Assembly (NCBI GenBank): GCA_905478765.1
Contig: CAJQJY010000004.1
Coordinates: forward strand, 123,172-187,171
Length of the DNA: 64,000 bases
Source: an uncultured Flavobacteriales bacterium
GTDB lineage: Bacteria; Bacteroidota; Bacteroidia; Flavobacteriales; BACL11
Direction: 5' to 3'
A program made the position numbers and the translations under genes. Below the pieces are notes generated by a model. That model saw nothing but the letters and a program-made list of their open reading frames with translations, ran no database searches and was not told the DNA's origin. This document shows, in pieces, positions 8,478 to 16,739 of this stretch; position 1 is the first letter of the stretch; the number at the start of each line of letters is the position of its first letter.

Positions 8478-9257
8478 ATGAACTTAGATTTAAAAAATAA
8501 AAATGCAATTGTGTGTGGAAGTACCCAAGGAATTGGAGAAGCCTCTGCTATTGAGTTGGCAAAATTAGGAGCAAACATCACGCTAATTGCCCGAAACGAA
8601 AGTAAACTTTTAAATGTGTTAAACGATTTGGATAAATCCCAAGGGCAAATACATTCTTTTGTTTGTATTGATTTTTCGGACACTGAAAAACTAAAAGAAG
8701 AAGTGAATCTTTTAAAAGGAACTTATCATATTTTGATAAACAATACAGGAGGACCAGCAGGTGGACCAATTACTGATGCAAAAACAGATTCTTTTGAGGA
8801 CGCATTCAGAATGCATTTGGTAAACAATCAGATTTTGGTTCAGAAAGTTATTGAAGGAATGAAAAAAGAAGGTTTTGGAAGAATTATAAATATTATTTCT
8901 ACTTCAGTAAAAGCCCCAATTCCGGGGTTGGGAGTTTCTAATACCATCCGTGCGGCAGTTGCTAACTGGGCAAAAACACTTTCTATTGAAGTAGGAGCTT
9001 ACGGAATTACGGTAAACAATGTATTGCCAGGATTTACGGATACTAACCGATTGAAAACTTTAATTACAAAAAAAGCATCTGTACAAGCAAAAACAGAAGA
9101 AGAAATTACAAATACAATGAAATCATCTGTGCCAGCTAATAGATTTGGACAGGCATGTGAAACTGCAAATGCTGTAGCCTTTTTATGTAGCCCAGCAGCA
9201 AGTTATATTAACGGAATTAACCTCCCAGTTGATGGTGGTAGAACAGCTAGCTTGTAA
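8478..9257 (+). CDS. Divergent short-chain dehydrogenase/reductase (kynurenine operon)
   Basis: Rossmann-fold SDR of 259 residues with the nucleotide-binding motif 'GSTQGIGEAS' near residues 13-22 and 'NNTGGPAGGP' in the NNAG position. The active site is unusual. Where classical SDRs have YxxxK after 'IISTS', this protein reads 'LGVSNTIRAAV', so neither the catalytic Tyr nor the Lys is present. This resembles the 'BKR-like' SDR subgroup that lacks a perfect tetrad. Its gene abuts the cupredoxin gene and overlaps the aldehyde dehydrogenase start by one base, so it belongs to the tryptophan operon. A dehydrogenase or reductase step cannot be assigned; a binding or non-classical catalytic role is possible. 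Confidence 0.8.
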   Translation: MNLDLKNKNAIVCGSTQGIGEASAIELAKLGANITLIARNESKLLNVLNDLDKSQGQIHSFVCIDFSDTEKLKEEVNLLKGTYHILINNTGGPAGGPITDAKTDSFEDAFRMHLVNNQILVQKVIEGMKKEGFGRIINIISTSVKAPIPGLGVSNTIRAAVANWAKTLSIEVGAYGITVNNVLPGFTDTNRLKTLITKKASVQAKTEEEITNTMKSSVPANRFGQACETANAVAFLCSPAASYINGINLPVDGGRTASL

Positions 9258-10699
9258 TGGAAAAGATTTTAAATTATATAAATGGAGAGTTAGTAGCACC
9301 AACAAACGGAAATTATTTAGATAACTACAATCCATCTAACGGGGAGGTATATTCTTTAATTCCAGACTCTGAAAATCAGGATATTGACAATGCAGTAGCG
9401 GCTGCCAAAGAAGCGTTTAAAGGTTGGAGTAAAACTCCAAAACAAAAGCGTTCTGATATACTAATGAAGTTAGCTGATACGATTGAAAAGTATTCAGATG
9501 AATTGATAAAAGCTGAAAGCAAAGACAATGGGAAACCAGAATCTTTAGCCGCTCATGTGGATATCCCAAGAGCACCTGCTAATATCAGATTTTTTGCAGG
9601 AGCAATCCTTCATGATAGTTCTGAAATGCATGAAATGGACGGTATGGCAATCAACTATACTTTGCGTCAACCAGTAGGAGTAGCAGCTTGTATTTCTCCA
9701 TGGAATTTACCCCTTTATTTATTGACTTGGAAAATTGCACCAGCACTTGCTGCAGGAAATACAGTAGTCGCAAAACCTTCTGAAGTTACACCAATGACCG
9801 CTTACATCTTAAGTAAAATTTGTATTGAAGCAGGATTGCCAAAAGGAGTTTTAAATATTGTTCACGGATTAGGAAGTAAAACAGGAGACCCTCTTACCAC
9901 TCACCCAGACACACCAATTGTTTCCTTTACTGGAGGTACTGTTACTGGAAAACATATTGCAACTGTAACAGCACCAATGTTCAAAAAACTCTCTTTGGAA
10001 TTAGGAGGTAAAAATCCAAACATCATTTTTACAGATGCTGATTTTGATAAGGCAGTAAGTATGTCCGCTCGTGCAGCATTTACCAATCAAGGACAAATTT
10101 GTTTGTGTGGTTCTCGTCTTTTTGTACAAGAAGAAATTTACGATAAATTTAGAGATGCTTTAGTTACTAAAACATCAAAATTAAAAGTAGGTGATCCAAA
10201 AGACACTACATCTAATTTAGGTGCAGTAGTTTCCAAGGATCATATGGAAAAAATCCTAGCAAAAATTGAGTTAGCAAAAACTTTAGGAGGAAAGATTTTA
10301 ATTGGAGGAGAAAGAGAAATACTAGAAGGAGAGCTGAAAAATGGGTACTATGTTCAGCCAACAATTATTGAGGGACTTTCTTCTGATTGTGATATAAATC
10401 AAGAGGAGATTTTCGGACCTGTTGTTTCCTTAATTCCTTTTAAAACAGAAGAAGAAGTAGTGGAAATGGCCAATTCAACTAAGTATGGATTATCAGCATC
10501 TATCTTTACCGAAAATATAAGTAAAGCCCACAGAGTTGCTGCAAATATTGACTCTGGAATTGTGTGGATTAACACATGGCTTTTACGAGATTTACGAATC
10601 CCTTTTGGAGGAATGAAACACTCGGGTGTAGGTAGAGAAGGAGGATTTAAATCCCTGCAATTTTTTACAGAACCTAAAAATGTTTGTGTTAAAATTTAA
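9257..10699 (+). CDS. 2-aminomuconate 6-semialdehyde dehydrogenase (ALDH family)
   Basis: NAD-dependent aldehyde dehydrogenase of 480 residues. The catalytic Cys is in 'NQGQICLCGSR' (Cys282), the general-base Glu in 'LSLELGGKNP' (Glu248), the oxyanion Asn in 'SPWN' (Asn150), and the NAD-site motif is 'SFTGGTVTGKHI'. The 'GQICLCGSR' form is characteristic of 2-hydroxymuconic and 2-aminomuconic semialdehyde dehydrogenases. Next to HAO, ACMSD and a RidA-type deaminase, it should oxidise 2-aminomuconate 6-semialdehyde to 2-aminomuconate. That assignment is inferred from family and neighbours. It overlaps the upstream SDR by one base. Confidence 0.88.
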   Translation: MEKILNYINGELVAPTNGNYLDNYNPSNGEVYSLIPDSENQDIDNAVAAAKEAFKGWSKTPKQKRSDILMKLADTIEKYSDELIKAESKDNGKPESLAAHVDIPRAPANIRFFAGAILHDSSEMHEMDGMAINYTLRQPVGVAACISPWNLPLYLLTWKIAPALAAGNTVVAKPSEVTPMTAYILSKICIEAGLPKGVLNIVHGLGSKTGDPLTTHPDTPIVSFTGGTVTGKHIATVTAPMFKKLSLELGGKNPNIIFTDADFDKAVSMSARAAFTNQGQICLCGSRLFVQEEIYDKFRDALVTKTSKLKVGDPKDTTSNLGAVVSKDHMEKILAKIELAKTLGGKILIGGEREILEGELKNGYYVQPTIIEGLSSDCDINQEEIFGPVVSLIPFKTEEEVVEMANSTKYGLSASIFTENISKAHRVAANIDSGIVWINTWLLRDLRIPFGGMKHSGVGREGGFKSLQFFTEPKNVCVKI

Positions 10700-10700
10700 A

Positions 10701-11153
10701 ATGGAATACCAAGTTGCACATATTAAATTAGTTGATGCTGAAGCAATTCGTCCTTTAAGGTATAAAATGCTACGTCAAGGCAAAAATTATTCAACTACTT
10801 CATACAAAAGAGATAATGAAAAAAACACTTTTCATTTAGGAGTTACTGTAGAAGACAAGATTGTGAGTTGTGCTACTTTCTACCGTCAAGAAACAAATAA
10901 AAATCGATATAAAAATGCGTACAGATTAAGAGGAATGGCTACAGATTCTAGTTACCTCCGAAAAGGATATGGCAGACAGATCATGCATGAAGCTTTTCAG
11001 ATTCTAAAATCAAAAGAGTGTGATTTACTTTGGTGTAATGCACGTCTTAAAGCGGTTCCTTTTTACCAATCAGTAGGATTTCAAGAAGTTGGGGAGTTGT
11101 TTGACATCTCTGATATAGGACCGCATTATTATATGCATAAAAGAATAAAATAA
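10701..11153 (+). CDS. GNAT-family N-acetyltransferase
   Basis: A protein of about 150 residues with the GNAT acetyl-CoA motif 'YLRKGYGRQIMHEA' (R/QxxGxG/A) near residues 92-105, preceded by 'YRLRGMATDSS' and followed by 'FYQSVGFQEVGE', the usual C-terminal GNAT signature. The track starts at 10680 inside the dehydrogenase gene. I prefer ATG 10701 (MEYQVAHIKL), one base after the ALDH stop. The substrate is unknown. Its position between the semialdehyde dehydrogenase and deaminase genes, with 0-1 nt gaps, ties its expression to tryptophan breakdown, so an aromatic or amino intermediate is one possibility. Confidence 0.82.
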   Translation: MEYQVAHIKLVDAEAIRPLRYKMLRQGKNYSTTSYKRDNEKNTFHLGVTVEDKIVSCATFYRQETNKNRYKNAYRLRGMATDSSYLRKGYGRQIMHEAFQILKSKECDLLWCNARLKAVPFYQSVGFQEVGELFDISDIGPHYYMHKRIK

Positions 11154-11570
11154 ATGAACGGAGAGAAATTTAATTCAGATAGAGCGCCTGGCGCGGTAGG
11201 ATTATATCCTCATGCTCGAAAAGTAGGTAATATTTTATATTTATCAGGAGTAGGCCCAAGAAAGGCAGGACAAACAGATATTCCAGGAGTAACATTTAAT
11301 GAAAGTGGAGGGATTGAAAGTTATGATATTGAAACGCAATGTCATTCTGTTTTTGACAACATTCGTTTTATTTTAGAAGATGCTGGTTCATCTTGGGATA
11401 ACATTGTAGATGTTCAAGTTTTCCTTACCAACATGAAGGATGATTTTAAGACTTACAATAAAATTTACGCAGAGTATTTTAAGCATAATCAACCCTGCAG
11501 AACAACAATAGAGATAAAGAGTTTACCAACTCCTATAGCAATAGAATTAAAAGTAATAGCAACTATTTAA
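11154..11570 (+). CDS. RidA/YjgF-family protein, probable 2-aminomuconate deaminase
   Basis: A 138-residue RidA-fold protein. Family features include 'GNILYLSGVGP' near residue 27, 'VDVQVFLTNMKDDF' and the conserved Arg in 'QPCRTTIEIKSLP' near residue 119, which in RidA proteins binds the substrate carboxylate. RidA paralogues in kynurenine and 2-aminophenol operons act as 2-aminomuconate deaminases, releasing ammonia to give 2-oxohex-3-enedioate. The flanking dehydrogenase and HAO genes make that the best assignment. A general imine-deaminase role is the alternative. It starts directly after the GNAT stop codon. Confidence 0.82.
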   Translation: MNGEKFNSDRAPGAVGLYPHARKVGNILYLSGVGPRKAGQTDIPGVTFNESGGIESYDIETQCHSVFDNIRFILEDAGSSWDNIVDVQVFLTNMKDDFKTYNKIYAEYFKHNQPCRTTIEIKSLPTPIAIELKVIATI

Positions 11571-11580
11571 AACAAATATT

Positions 11581-12111
11581 ATGGAAATAAAAAAACCGTT
11601 TAACTTACAAAAATGGATTGATGAAAACAGACATCTGTTAAAGCCACCTGTAGGCAATAAAAATCTTTATATTGAATCTGAAGATTATATAGTAATGATA
11701 GTCGCAGGACCAAATGCAAGAAAAGATTATCATTATAATGAGACAGAAGAGCTTTTTTACCAAATTGAAGGGGATATTATTGTAAAAACACAGCAAGGCG
11801 GAAAATTGGTTGAGCATGAAATTAAAGAAGGAGAAATGTTTTTGTTACCACCAAAGATACCACATTCACCGGTTAGATCAGAAGGTTCTATTGGATTGGT
11901 AATTGAAAGAAAAAGAACGACAAAACACAAAGACGGATTAATGTGGTTTTCTGATACTGCTAACGAACTACTTTATGAAGAATATTTTCATCTAACAAAC
12001 GTAGAAAAGGATTTTTTGCCTGTTTTCAAGAGGTTTTATTCTAATGAAAAGTTAAGAACTTGTCCTAAAACAGGAGAAATTATGGAAAGTGATAAAAAAT
12101 ATATAGATTAA
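11581..12111 (+). CDS. 3-hydroxyanthranilate 3,4-dioxygenase
   Basis: Fe(II) cupin dioxygenase that cleaves 3-hydroxyanthranilate to 2-amino-3-carboxymuconate semialdehyde. The metal ligands His51, Glu57 ('HYNETEELFYQIEGD') and His95 ('IPHSPVRS') are in place, as are Arg47 and Arg99, which bind substrate in characterised bacterial enzymes. At 176 residues it has typical bacterial length. The C-terminal rubredoxin-like second iron site, normally two CxxC motifs, is lost: the first is 'WFSDTANE' and the second keeps only one Cys in 'TCPKTG'. The enzyme should still work, because the second site is not catalytic. Gene symbols kynO/nbaC are used for homologues elsewhere. Confidence 0.93.
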   Translation: MEIKKPFNLQKWIDENRHLLKPPVGNKNLYIESEDYIVMIVAGPNARKDYHYNETEELFYQIEGDIIVKTQQGGKLVEHEIKEGEMFLLPPKIPHSPVRSEGSIGLVIERKRTTKHKDGLMWFSDTANELLYEEYFHLTNVEKDFLPVFKRFYSNEKLRTCPKTGEIMESDKKYID

Positions 12112-12208
12112 TAGTTGTGGGCTTTAATTTATTATGTTTAAAATATGCAGTTATTAGAAAAGCAATCTAAAATATAATGAAATTATTGAAGAAAATTAAA
12201 ATGATATT
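12112..12208 (+). other. Intergenic gap inside the kynurenine operon
   Basis: This 97-nt stretch is the only sizeable gap within the otherwise tightly packed operon. It contains TATGTTTA, one mismatch from the -7 consensus, so a secondary promoter for the ACMSD-kynB-kynU-kmo part is possible. No hairpin terminator is apparent. Confidence 0.3.
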
Positions 12209-13246
12209 ATGCGAATAAATGGACATGGACATATACTGCCAGAGCCTTCTCAGATTCCCGCTTTCATGAAGAAGAAGAAACTTTTTTGGATTGATGAAGA
12301 CAAAAAGTTTATGAGGCAAGGAGATTGGTCCAGACCAATTAATGGCACTGGCTTTTTCGTTAAAGAAAAAATAGAATGGATGAATCAATATAATATCGAT
12401 CACGGTGTTATGTTATGTCTTTCACAGTTATACTGTAATGGATGGGAAAAGCAAGATTGTGCTGATGGAATTCGTTTTCAAAATGATTTCAACGCTTCTA
12501 TTCAAAGTGATTATCCTGAAAAGTTTACTTGTGGGTTTGTGGTCCAACCATTATATGTAGAACAGGCTCTTAAGGAAATAGATAGATGTGTTAATATACT
12601 TGGCTTAAAATTGCTTTGTCTGCCTACACATTTTTTAAATGCAAATCAAGAATGGCTGTCTGTTGCTGAAGCAGATGTTGATCCGATATTTGAATTAGCT
12701 AATGAATATGGATTAGCTATTCAAATTCATCCTTACGATGGAGAGAAAATGGTTGCTTTAAAAAACCAATATTGGAGATTTCATTTAGTTTGGATGATGG
12801 CACAATGTGCTGACACATTGCATCTCTTTACTCTTAGAGATTTACCAAACATATATCCAAATCTAAGAACTAGTTTTGCACATGGAGGTATGCTAGGAAT
12901 AGCTAATTATGGAAGAAGAATACAAGGTTTTGATGGTCGCCCAGATCTTTTTGAAAAATTGCAAGACCCTAGAAAAACTTTAGGACACAAAAATTTATAT
13001 TTCGACACATTAGTACATGATACTCACACTTTAGAGCTGCTAAAAAAGCGAGTTGGGGCTAGCCAAATAATACTGGGGTTAGATGATCCTTTTCCTTTAG
13101 GAGAGATGGAGGGTATAGGCACTTCATATCCAGGAAGAGTTTTAGACTATGCTGTAGAAATAGGAGTTTTAACAGAACAAGAAGGAAGTGATATAAGCAA
13201 TAAAAATGTATTAGATTGGCTAGGCAAAAAAGAAGATTTTATATAA
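12209..13246 (+). CDS. 2-amino-3-carboxymuconate-6-semialdehyde decarboxylase (ACMSD)
   Basis: Zn-dependent amidohydrolase-fold decarboxylase that diverts ACMS away from quinolinate (and NAD) towards 2-aminomuconate semialdehyde. The N-terminal metal pair is 'MRINGHGHILPEP' (His6 and His8), followed by a His in 'IQIHPYDGE' near residue 172, a His in 'SFAHGG', and the metal Asp in 'ILGLDDPFPLG' near residue 287. The 345-residue length matches the family. Its presence shows the operon is built for catabolism, not for de novo NAD synthesis. The next gene starts immediately after its stop codon. Confidence 0.94.
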   Translation: MRINGHGHILPEPSQIPAFMKKKKLFWIDEDKKFMRQGDWSRPINGTGFFVKEKIEWMNQYNIDHGVMLCLSQLYCNGWEKQDCADGIRFQNDFNASIQSDYPEKFTCGFVVQPLYVEQALKEIDRCVNILGLKLLCLPTHFLNANQEWLSVAEADVDPIFELANEYGLAIQIHPYDGEKMVALKNQYWRFHLVWMMAQCADTLHLFTLRDLPNIYPNLRTSFAHGGMLGIANYGRRIQGFDGRPDLFEKLQDPRKTLGHKNLYFDTLVHDTHTLELLKKRVGASQIILGLDDPFPLGEMEGIGTSYPGRVLDYAVEIGVLTEQEGSDISNKNVLDWLGKKEDFI

Positions 13247-14047
13247 ATGAAAGCACTTATATACACAGGAGGGGAGAAAATAGAAGTAGACTTTTCTAGA
13301 GGAATGGATATTTCTATTCCACTTTATTTTAATGGAGAACAACCAAACACTTATGGAGTAGATAAAGCTACTTCCTCTGCATATCAAGACGGGCAATTTA
13401 TTGGAGATACTCGCAAAGGAGGCCCTTGCAATTTTGAAACTTATAGTTTTACTACACATTGTAACGGAACACATACTGAGTGCATTGGTCATATTACTAA
13501 TGAAAGAATTTCAATTTTATCTTCTTTAAAAGAAGAAATGATTCCTTCAACTTTGGTTTCAGTAACTCCAAAAAGTACCAATGAAAATTATACTCCTGCA
13601 TTAAATAAAGAAGATTTAGTAATTACAAAACAAGATTTGGAAATTCAACTCAAAGGAGTCAATATTGAGTTGTTAAAAGGAATTATTATACGCACACTAC
13701 CTAATTCTGAAGAAAAGTTAAGTAGAGACTATATGAAAGAAACACCTGCTTTTTTTAGTATAGATGCAATGGAGTATTTAGTGAGTTTAGGAGTGCAACA
13801 TTTGCTAGTAGATATTCCATCAGTAGATAGATTGTTTGATGATGGACACTTATCGACTCATAATATATTTTGGGAAACAAAAGATAAAGAGTTTAACCTG
13901 GACGCCCAAACCAAAACCATAACAGAAATGATTTTTGTTCCTTCTTCTGTGGAAGATGGAGCCTATCTATTAAATCTGCAAATTCCTGCATTTTTTTCTG
14001 ATGCAGCGCCAAGCAGGCCCATAATTTACAAGATATATGAATTATAA
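13247..14047 (+). CDS. kynB: Cyclase-family kynurenine formamidase
   Basis: Hydrolyses N-formylkynurenine to kynurenine and formate, the second pathway step. The protein belongs to the cyclase/KynB family of Zn hydrolases: 'THCNGTHTECIGH' near residue 73 holds the HxGTHxE-type metal ligands. It is 266 residues, longer than the roughly 210-residue proteobacterial KynB, with extra sequence in the middle. Its stop overlaps the kynureninase start by 11 nt. Assignment is by family and operon; other cyclase-family members act on different amides, but no other formamidase gene is present in the operon. Confidence 0.85.
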   Translation: MKALIYTGGEKIEVDFSRGMDISIPLYFNGEQPNTYGVDKATSSAYQDGQFIGDTRKGGPCNFETYSFTTHCNGTHTECIGHITNERISILSSLKEEMIPSTLVSVTPKSTNENYTPALNKEDLVITKQDLEIQLKGVNIELLKGIIIRTLPNSEEKLSRDYMKETPAFFSIDAMEYLVSLGVQHLLVDIPSVDRLFDDGHLSTHNIFWETKDKEFNLDAQTKTITEMIFVPSSVEDGAYLLNLQIPAFFSDAAPSRPIIYKIYEL

Positions 14048-15287
14048 AAATACAGCAGAATTTGCTTTAGAGTTAGACGCAAAAGATGCATTGAAGAATT
14101 ACAGAAATGAATTTCATATACCATTACAGAAAAATGGAGATGAGCATATTTATATGTGTGGAAACTCACTCGGATTGCAGCCTAAACGAACAAAGGAATA
14201 TTTAAATCAGGAGTTGGAAGATTGGGCTACTTTTGGAGTGGAAGGACATTTTCACGCTAAAAATCCTTGGATGCCTTATCACGAGTTTTTAACCGAGAGT
14301 TATGCTAAAATTGTAGGTGCAAAACCAGCTGAGGTAGTCGCTATGAATACGCTTACGGTTAACCTGCATTTACTGATGGTTTCTTTTTACAGACCAAGTG
14401 AAAAACGATATAAAATTATCATTGAAGGAGATGCTTTTCCATCGGATATTTATGCAGTAGAATCTCAGCTAAAACATCATGGATTTTCTCCAGCAAATAC
14501 TTTAATAAAATTAAGACCAAGAGATGGAGAGTTTGCAATTAGAACAGAAGATATTCAAACAATAATTGAGCGTGAAGGAGATGAAATTTCACTTATTATG
14601 TTGGGAGGAGTAAACTACTATACGGGTCAGGTTTTTGACTTTGAAAACATTACAAAATTAGCACATGCAAAAGGAATAAATGTTGGTTTTGATTTGGCTC
14701 ATGCAGCTGGAAATATTAAATTAGAACTGCATAAATGGGGAGTTGATTTTGCTGTTTGGTGTTCTTATAAATACTTGAATTCGGGTCCTGGATCTGTAGC
14801 AGCAGCTTTTGTACATGAAAAACATCATGCTACAAATCTTAACCGTTTTGCAGGTTGGTGGGGGCACAACAAAGAGGATAGATTTAAAATGCCAGATAGT
14901 TTTAGTCCTATACAAACAGCTGAGGGATGGCAATTGAGTAACCCTCCAATTTTATCATTAGCAGCAATTCGCGCTTCTTTATCTATTTTTGATGAGGTGG
15001 GAATGGATAAGTTAGTTGCAAAATCTAAGGAATTAACAAATTACTTATTGTATTTATTGAACACAATCGATACAGATACAATAGAAATTATTACACCAGA
15101 AGAAAAAGGTTGTCAGCTTTCTATTCGAGTTAAAAATGGAAATAAACCTTTGTTTGATTCCATTACAGAAAAAGGAGTTGTTGCGGATTGGAGAGAGCCG
15201 GATGTAATTCGTGTGGCCCCTATTCCACTTTACAATAGTTTTCAGGATGTGTTTAATTTTTATAATATCCTAAAAGAAGAATTATAA
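14037..15287 (+). CDS. kynU: Kynureninase
   Basis: PLP enzyme that cleaves kynurenine or 3-hydroxykynurenine to anthranilate or 3-hydroxyanthranilate plus alanine. The PLP-binding Lys is in 'WCSYKYLNSGPG' (Lys245). The cofactor-binding Asp and His are in 'VGFDLAHAAGN' near residue 219, and 'MCGNSLGLQPK' near residue 42 is the family N-terminal signature. At 416 residues it is of normal length. The start overlaps the formamidase gene and the stop overlaps the KMO start by one base, implying translational coupling. Confidence 0.96.
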   Translation: MNYKNTAEFALELDAKDALKNYRNEFHIPLQKNGDEHIYMCGNSLGLQPKRTKEYLNQELEDWATFGVEGHFHAKNPWMPYHEFLTESYAKIVGAKPAEVVAMNTLTVNLHLLMVSFYRPSEKRYKIIIEGDAFPSDIYAVESQLKHHGFSPANTLIKLRPRDGEFAIRTEDIQTIIEREGDEISLIMLGGVNYYTGQVFDFENITKLAHAKGINVGFDLAHAAGNIKLELHKWGVDFAVWCSYKYLNSGPGSVAAAFVHEKHHATNLNRFAGWWGHNKEDRFKMPDSFSPIQTAEGWQLSNPPILSLAAIRASLSIFDEVGMDKLVAKSKELTNYLLYLLNTIDTDTIEIITPEEKGCQLSIRVKNGNKPLFDSITEKGVVADWREPDVIRVAPIPLYNSFQDVFNFYNILKEEL

Positions 15288-16621
15288 TGCAAAAGAATAT
15301 TACAATTGTAGGAGCTGGATTAGCAGGTTCATTATGTGCTTTATATTTAACCAAAAGAGGGCATCATGTTTCTATTTTTGAAAGAAGAAATGACTTACGT
15401 TCAGAGATTATTACTGCTGGGAAGTCTATCAATTTAGCACTTTCAAAAAGGGGTTTGACTGCATTAAAAAAGGTTGGTGTTGATTCTGAGGTAATGAAAA
15501 TTGCTACACCTATGTATAAACGAATAATGCATGATGATAAAGGTAATTTAACAGAGCAACTTTACGGAAATGATGGTCAGGCAATTTATTCTGTATCAAG
15601 GGCACAATTAAATGTACTAATGATGAAATTGGCTGCAAAAAATGGAGCGAATCTTTATTTTAATGAGAAATGCGTAGCAGCTAACCTTGAGCAGTCAAGT
15701 GTAGTTTTTGAAAACACTAATACAAATCAAAAGCAAACTGTCACATCTGATTTGATAATTGGAGCTGATGGGGCTTTTTCATCCGTTAGGAAGCAAATGG
15801 TAGTGCAACATGATCATGACTATAGTTATAATAAAATCGAACATGACTATAAAGAGTTACATATTCCTCCAGATAAAAACGGAACTTTTTTATTAGATAA
15901 GAATGCTTTACATATTTGGCCAAGAGGAGAGTTTATGCTTATTGCATTAGCTAATTTGGATGGCAGTTTTACTTGCACTTTATTTGCGCCTAAAAAAGGA
16001 GAGAAATCTTTTGAAGGTCTAAATTCAAAATTAGAGGTAGAACATTATTTCAGAACGATTTTTCCTGATTTTTTAGATTTAGTCCCTGATTTATATGAAC
16101 AGTGGATTGCTAATCCTACTTCTGGCTTAGGAATTATAAAAACTTATCCCTGGCATATAAAAGATACTGTAGTGTTAATTGGGGATGCTGCTCATGCAAC
16201 GGTGCCGTTTTACGGACAAGGCATGAATGCAAGTCTTGAGGATTGTAGAATATTAGATGAATTACTAGATAAGCATGGAGATGATTTAAAGTCTTGCTTT
16301 GAAGAATATTCTAAAAGTAGGAAGCCTAACGGTGATGGATTACAGGATCTGTCTATGCAGAATTTTATTGTAATGCGTGATAATACAGCTGATCCTAAAT
16401 TTTTACTACAGAAAGAAATAGAAAAGAAATTTTCTAATTTATATCCTGATAAATGGATTCCACTTTATTCTATGGTTAGTTTTACTAATATTCCTTATGC
16501 TGATGCTTGGCAAATTGGAATGAAACAAGAAAAAATGATGGAAGAAATTATGAAAATACCAAATATTGAAAAAAAGTGGGAAAATGATGAAATAATGTTA
16601 GAAATGTTAAGTTTGGTGTAA
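15287..16621 (+). CDS. kmo: Kynurenine 3-monooxygenase
   Basis: FAD- and NADPH-dependent hydroxylase converting kynurenine to 3-hydroxykynurenine. The FAD-binding GxGxxG is 'GAGLAGSLCALYLTKRG' near residue 8, the 'DG' motif is 'LIIGADGAFSSVR' near residue 160, and the second FAD motif is 'GDAAHATVPFYGQGMNASLED' near residue 297. The 444-residue length is typical, with a moderately hydrophobic C-terminal region. It is the last gene of the operon. The order kynA ... kynB-kynU-kmo gives every enzyme from tryptophan to 3-hydroxyanthranilate. Confidence 0.96.
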   Translation: MQKNITIVGAGLAGSLCALYLTKRGHHVSIFERRNDLRSEIITAGKSINLALSKRGLTALKKVGVDSEVMKIATPMYKRIMHDDKGNLTEQLYGNDGQAIYSVSRAQLNVLMMKLAAKNGANLYFNEKCVAANLEQSSVVFENTNTNQKQTVTSDLIIGADGAFSSVRKQMVVQHDHDYSYNKIEHDYKELHIPPDKNGTFLLDKNALHIWPRGEFMLIALANLDGSFTCTLFAPKKGEKSFEGLNSKLEVEHYFRTIFPDFLDLVPDLYEQWIANPTSGLGIIKTYPWHIKDTVVLIGDAAHATVPFYGQGMNASLEDCRILDELLDKHGDDLKSCFEEYSKSRKPNGDGLQDLSMQNFIVMRDNTADPKFLLQKEIEKKFSNLYPDKWIPLYSMVSFTNIPYADAWQIGMKQEKMMEEIMKIPNIEKKWENDEIMLEMLSLV

Positions 16622-16739
16622 ATTATTGCATTTTTGTGTAAAAATATAGTATTTTGATTGGTTTTCATTTTGCTAAACATTTGTATTTAAATTTAAAATT
16701 GATAAAAAATGTACAAGAATGACTAAAAATCGCACAATA

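Noticed and set aside
16629-16644. ATTTTT-GTGT-AAAAAT hairpin after kmo as a terminator
   Set aside because: The stem is only A-T pairs and has no T run after it; too weak to call.
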